NCBI GenBank assembly: GCA_003225655.1
Contig: QIAW01000558.1
Location: 1 to 9,715, forward strand
Origin: Acidobacteriota bacterium
GTDB taxonomy: Bacteria > Acidobacteriota > Terriglobia > Terriglobales > Acidobacteriaceae
DNA length: 9,715 nucleotides
Reading direction: 5' to 3'
Shown here one piece after another: positions 6,247 through 9,715 of the stretch (positions are counted from its first letter, which is position 1; each line of letters opens with the position of its first letter). Position numbers and translations under genes: made by a program. The notes beneath the pieces were generated by a model. The model searched no databases. It was not told the origin of the DNA and saw nothing but the letters and a program-made list of their open reading frames with translations.

Positions 6247-8668
6247 CAGTATGTTGGGCGACACATATGTTGTGCGCAACTCTATTTTTTCTGTTGTTAT
6301 CGTCATTAGCCTGTATGCCGTTTGTGCTTCCGGAGAATTGCTTCCCTCTTACCATGCTTCTCCCCAAACTACCAACACAATCGGGGCTTACGCTGCAGAC
6401 ACCTCCTCTGTCGATTTTGTGATCACGAGCATTGCTAACGCCCCTCTTGCTATGAGACCGTGGTCGCGCACTCGCCGGCTTTCTCTCAGTCCGACTTCAC
6501 TGGCTTTTGGCAGCGTCGCTGTAAATACAACTTCAGCAAAATCTGTATCAATTATCAATAGCAGCCGGACCAGTGTGACCATCTCGCAGGCAAATGTGGC
6601 CGGTGCTGCATACAGCGTAACCGGATTGACTCTCCCATTCATATTGGCCGCAAAATCGAGCACTTCGTTCACCGTAATTTTCGCTCCCTTGATGACCGGC
6701 TCCTTCAGTGGTAATGTCTCGCTGGTCAGCACCGCTTTGGGTTCTCCGAATAACTTGCCTTTGACCGGCACCGGCGCGGCTGCACCATTAGCACAACTCA
6801 CTGCGAATCCTGCGAACATAACAATTTCCCAAATCAGCACTTCCGGTGCGGGCTTCAGCGTTACTGGCATCAGCGTGCCGCTGACGCTTTCCCCAGGACA
6901 AAGCGCGAGTTACACCGCGAAGTTTGCGCCTGTGTCCCCCGGCGGAAGTGCCTCCGGCCAGATATCCTTCATCAGCAACGCATCGAATAGTCCGACCCTG
7001 GTTTCACTTATGGGCACAGGTGTCATGGTTCAATTGAACGCAAATCCGGCTTCTCTCGTTTTTGGCAATGTTCTTCTGGGGCTTACGGGCACTCTATCGG
7101 GAACAATTACCGCGACGGGAGGAACCGTAAATGTGTCTTCCGTGACCGTCACCAACAGTGTCTTTACGCTGCACGGCCTAACGTTCCCACTCACTCTCAC
7201 TGCAGGCCAAAGCGCGCCATTTACCGTAATATTTGCACCCATCATTGCCGGCAGCCCAACCGGCCAGATCAGCTTCGCCAGTGACGCTTCGAATACTCCC
7301 ACAACGGTTTCTCTGTCGGGCACGGGAGCAACACCTACTCCTGGCACAATCTGCGGCAAGCAGGATGACGGATTGATTCACTCTCCCCCCAGCTACAGTT
7401 GCGGTCTGGGGTCTTGTGGCGCCAATCCCTTCCCCCCGCCGGCGAAGGGAGCGTCGTATGCAGATCCTCAGTATGGATGTACTGTCGAGCGTTTGACCGA
7501 CGCCGTCGGTGATCACCTCGGGGTGGCTGCCCACCACAATTACGGCACAGTCAACCCCATCAACGCCAACGACAGTTACGTGATGATCAATCTTGAGGAT
7601 GGCAGCAAAGAGATCGTTGATACTTCGGGCGGAGTGGTCGTTCCGGTCGCTAACATGCCACAGGACAATGCTCAGCAGGCGCCTTGGGACATCTCGGTTC
7701 CTACGCGCTTCTACTACACCAATGGCGCCACGATACAGCGCGCGGACATCACGGGGCTTCCCGGTTGCGCTTCTACCCACAGTTGCACCGTGGCCTCTAC
7801 TGTGCTTCATAACTTCGGAGGCACCTACGCAAACGTTCAAATCCCCGATCAGGAAGATATTTCCGATGACGGCGACCACCTTTGGCTGGTGGGCGATACT
7901 AAAGCGTTCCTCTATACCATCAGCACCAACACAGTTGGCCCGGCGATGACGGTGGGAACGAAGGACAGCGGCAATGGCTGGCACAAGATCCAGATCATGC
8001 CCTCGAACCGGATGCTGATGACGTGGAGTCCCAACGGAGCAGGCCCCGGCGCCGGACAAGAAGTCTACAACGCCGATACCACACTGAATTGGCATATGCT
8101 TGACAATACCATCCACACCGACTGCGGCAAAGATTTGAACAATAACGAAGTCTGCGTCGTTGCCCGCATTCCCGATACGGGCGGAGGAATCACCGGCGCC
8201 GGCGCCTGTCCGACCTGGACGGGAACCCAGGATGGCGGAATTGATTCCATCAATATGGCGACGCACAAGGCGCAGTGCCTGGTGGATGTCAATTGGGCTG
8301 ATACCGAGGTCAGCTTCCGCGATGGCAACGCCGGTGCGGGCTGGGTTTTCATTACTTTCTTTAACTCGGGAGGATGCCCAACCTATTCCTGTTTTGACAC
8401 CACGTCTTCGTCACGTCTCGATCCTTCGTGGGCTCAACACTGGATTCACTTTGCCGAGGAAGGCATACTGGTTCGCATTGATAACAACAACGGAGCGAAT
8501 AAGTACCGCCTGTTCCATACCCGTTCGCGTTCATCGGAATACTACTGGGCCATTCCGCGCGGCTCCATCAGTCGTGATGGAAAGTACGTGATTTTCGACA
8601 GCAACTTTGACATCTCAAACAGCGGACTCTCGAACTACACCGATGTCTATTTGACCAAGACCCAGTAG
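6236..8668 (+). CDS. Exported protein with three ASH / choice-of-anchor D repeats and a C-terminal domain of unknown function
   Basis: This 810-residue protein begins with a signal peptide: an Arg in the n-region, a hydrophobic core SIFSVVIVISLYAV (about 16-29) and a likely cut near CASG|E. Three immunoglobulin-like ASH repeats follow at about 82-180, 188-262 and 267-364, each ending in L-(T/S/M)-G-T-G. The second lacks its first 25 or so residues. Such repeats usually act as extracellular spacers or binding modules. The rest (about 372-810) has 12 cysteines, suggesting disulfides outside the cytoplasm. It shows WD40/PD40-like stretches such as DISDDGDHLWLVGD (about 541-554) and SISRDGKYVIFDSN (about 777-790), so a beta-propeller is possible. 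I do not recognise the C-terminal domain as an enzyme. There is no lipobox, LPxTG motif or PEP-CTERM tail. It is the only plus-strand gene, inserted between minus-strand polysaccharide genes, and ends 26 bp from the convergent dehydrogenase. Surface or matrix function is inferred. Confidence 0.88.
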   Translation: MSGGSMLGDTYVVRNSIFSVVIVISLYAVCASGELLPSYHASPQTTNTIGAYAADTSSVDFVITSIANAPLAMRPWSRTRRLSLSPTSLAFGSVAVNTTSAKSVSIINSSRTSVTISQANVAGAAYSVTGLTLPFILAAKSSTSFTVIFAPLMTGSFSGNVSLVSTALGSPNNLPLTGTGAAAPLAQLTANPANITISQISTSGAGFSVTGISVPLTLSPGQSASYTAKFAPVSPGGSASGQISFISNASNSPTLVSLMGTGVMVQLNANPASLVFGNVLLGLTGTLSGTITATGGTVNVSSVTVTNSVFTLHGLTFPLTLTAGQSAPFTVIFAPIIAGSPTGQISFASDASNTPTTVSLSGTGATPTPGTICGKQDDGLIHSPPSYSCGLGSCGANPFPPPAKGASYADPQYGCTVERLTDAVGDHLGVAAHHNYGTVNPINANDSYVMINLEDGSKEIVDTSGGVVVPVANMPQDNAQQAPWDISVPTRFYYTNGATIQRADITGLPGCASTHSCTVASTVLHNFGGTYANVQIPDQEDISDDGDHLWLVGDTKAFLYTISTNTVGPAMTVGTKDSGNGWHKIQIMPSNRMLMTWSPNGAGPGAGQEVYNADTTLNWHMLDNTIHTDCGKDLNNNEVCVVARIPDTGGGITGAGACPTWTGTQDGGIDSINMATHKAQCLVDVNWADTEVSFRDGNAGAGWVFITFFNSGGCPTYSCFDTTSSSRLDPSWAQHWIHFAEEGILVRIDNNNGANKYRLFHTRSRSSEYYWAIPRGSISRDGKYVIFDSNFDISNSGLSNYTDVYLTKTQ
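6479..7327 (+). repeat. Three tandem ASH-type domain repeats, the middle one shortened
   Basis: Repeat A spans 6479-6775, B 6797-7021 and C 7034-7327. A and C are 98-99 residues long and carry SLAFGSVAV or SLVFGNVLL near their start. B has 75 residues and jumps from LTANPA straight to NITISQ, so the segment holding the first strands is missing in frame near 6814. The copies are diverged in DNA; only short blocks such as CAAAGCGCG remain shared. Confidence 0.8.
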
Positions 8669-8694
8669 CAAACCTGTGGCCTTGGGGCACTGCA

Positions 8695-9715
8695 CTACGA
8701 AACTGCAGCCTCAAGGTGGGCTTGCGCATCTTGTGTTGAGGATTCCCCGAGGGACGCTGCTTTGTTGTTCGAAGCGCCAGCATCGAAAGAACGCCGCGGG
8801 TGTGAACACAGATCAATAATGACCTGGTCGGGCCTGAGAGAAGTTAGAATCGCCTCTATATGCTCCGCGGCTTTTGTACTGATTACTACAACTTCCGATT
8901 CCTTTACCACTTCTTGCAAATCTGTCGAGAGTAGTCTGCCAATGTGTGGAATTTCTTCTGCGATGAATTGACGGTTTGAGCCGACCAACCCTCCAAGTGA
9001 GACATCCCTGTCCCAGATTTGGATCTGGCAGCCTTCACCCAGAAGCCGCTTGATGAGTTCTACGGAGGGGCTTTCGCGCAGGTCATCTGTGCCGGACTTG
9101 AAACTGAGCCCAAGAACCCCGATCTTCTTCCGCTTCGTTGCCAGCACCGCCTCCACCGCTCGCTCGAGGTGGGCTTCATTGCTTAGCATGATGGCCCGCA
9201 ACAAAGGCAGGTTGAGATCAAGCTGTTTTGCGCAATATGTGAGCGCCCGCAGATCTTTGGGCAAGCACGACCCGCCAAAGGCAAAACCAGGCGTCAGATA
9301 AGCTGTGGAAATATTAAGCCGGGTATCTGACGTAAAGATTTCCGTGACCGCCTTCTCATCCACATCGAGCTGCTGGCAAAGTGTGCCAATCTCATTTGCG
9401 AAAGTTACCTTCAGAGCGTGGAAGGCATTGCACACATACTTCACCATCTCTGCGACTCCCAAAGATGTCTCGAAAATCCGGCCCGAGACTCCCTGATAAA
9501 GCTCACGGATGGGAAGAAGATGAGAGAGGTCATCAGCTCCTAAAACAGTGATGGCAGGATCGAGGAAGTCATGAATCGCGGAGCCTTCACGGGTAAATTC
9601 CGGATTGGCGCATACGGCAAAATCAACGCCTGCGCGCTTGCGGCTGGCCGATTCAATTGTGGGAATGGCCAAGGATTTTGCTGTTCCCGGTAACACAGTG
9701 CTGCGGAGCACTACC
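8695..9715 (-). CDS. algD: Nucleotide-sugar dehydrogenase, GDP-mannose 6-dehydrogenase (AlgD)-like, 5' end outside window
   Basis: The frame enters from the right edge and stops at 8695, giving about 339 codons of a family of about 430. Roughly 120 residues of the NAD-binding domain are missing. The enzyme oxidises a nucleotide-hexose to the uronate in two NAD-dependent steps. Numbering from the GTG codon at 9711: STVLPGT (4-10), NPEFTREG (36-43), KYVCNAFHALKVTFANE (91-107) with catalytic-type Lys91 and Asn95, and FAFGGSCLPKDLRALTY (143-159), where Cys149 is the thioester cysteine. LGLSFKSGTDDLRESP and EIPHIGRLLSTDL follow. GGSCLPKDLRALTY and FKSGTDDLRESP resemble AlgD (GDP-mannose to GDP-mannuronate) more than UDP-glucose dehydrogenases, which usually have GGSCFPKD. 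A UDP-sugar substrate cannot be excluded. A polar tail of about 25 residues extends past the usual end. The GTG at 9711 is internal, not a start. Confidence 0.93.
   Translation of the reverse strand, partial: VVLRSTVLPGTAKSLAIPTIESASRKRAGVDFAVCANPEFTREGSAIHDFLDPAITVLGADDLSHLLPIRELYQGVSGRIFETSLGVAEMVKYVCNAFHALKVTFANEIGTLCQQLDVDEKAVTEIFTSDTRLNISTAYLTPGFAFGGSCLPKDLRALTYCAKQLDLNLPLLRAIMLSNEAHLERAVEAVLATKRKKIGVLGLSFKSGTDDLRESPSVELIKRLLGEGCQIQIWDRDVSLGGLVGSNRQFIAEEIPHIGRLLSTDLQEVVKESEVVVISTKAAEHIEAILTSLRPDQVIIDLCSHPRRSFDAGASNNKAASLGESSTQDAQAHLEAAVS

Noticed and set aside
5919..6266. Minus-strand open frame of 115 codons across the divergent region
   Set aside because: It overlaps both real gene starts, covers the palindrome and has no protein-like pattern.
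6311..6334. Lipoprotein signal around Cys30 of the exported protein
   Set aside because: The residues before the cysteine (LYAVC) do not fit the lipobox, which needs Leu-like at -3 and Gly, Ala or Ser at -1.
7178..8266. Long minus-strand open frame of 362 codons opposite the exported-protein gene
   Set aside because: It is antisense to a well-supported coding sequence, is rich in Arg/Val/Ile low-information stretches and shows no recognisable motif.
8669..8694. Bidirectional terminator in the convergent gap
   Set aside because: Only a weak imperfect hairpin (GTGGCC/GGGCAC) is present and no T-run follows on either strand.
9709..9711. GTG as start codon of the dehydrogenase
   Set aside because: The reading frame continues upstream to the window edge (Val-Val-Leu-Arg-Ser-Thr) and the conserved family sequence shows this is mid-protein.

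Overview
The window reads as part of a bacterial cell-surface polysaccharide locus. The organism is probably an acidobacterium (Acidobacteriota, Terriglobia-like). This rests on mid-50s GC judged by eye and on the plus-strand secreted protein, whose tandem ASH / choice-of-anchor D repeats (SLAFGSVAVNTTSAK..., ending in LTGTG) are written in the style abundant in that phylum. It is an inference, not a proof.

Layout. Positions 1-5947 hold five minus-strand genes that look like one operon. In transcription order they are: a NarL/LuxR-type regulator (5947-5276), a GT4-like glycosyltransferase (5245-4025), a heparinase II/III (uronate lyase)-family protein (4035-1651), a SAM-dependent methyltransferase (1609-812) and a glutamine-dependent asparagine-synthase-type amidotransferase (758 to beyond the left edge). 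Gaps are 30 bp, an 11-bp overlap, 41 bp and 53 bp. Positions 5948-6235 are a divergent intergenic region with a perfect 10+4+10 bp palindrome, an 8-bp direct repeat spaced at 20 bp, and nested smaller inverted repeats. Positions 6236-8668 hold the only plus-strand gene, a large exported protein with three ASH-type beta-sandwich repeats and a cysteine-rich C-terminal domain of unknown function. It converges, with a 26-bp gap, on a minus-strand nucleotide-sugar dehydrogenase (9715-8695, 5' end outside the window) that most resembles GDP-mannose 6-dehydrogenase AlgD.

How the parts may work together (inference). The dehydrogenase would supply a nucleotide-activated uronic acid, the glycosyltransferase would add a sugar during repeat-unit assembly, and the amidotransferase and methyltransferase could decorate the product, for example by amidating the uronic carboxylate. 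The heparinase-family protein would cleave or edit the uronate-containing chain. The regulator heading the operon has lost the acidic pair of its receiver domain, so it is probably not controlled by ordinary phosphorylation. It may act on the palindromic region between itself and the exported protein.

No mobile elements, CRISPR arrays, tRNA or rRNA genes, or convincing intrinsic terminators were seen. The most unusual parts are the degenerate receiver, the palindrome-rich divergent region, the lyase translationally coupled to a glycosyltransferase, and the uncharacterised C-terminal domain of the exported protein.
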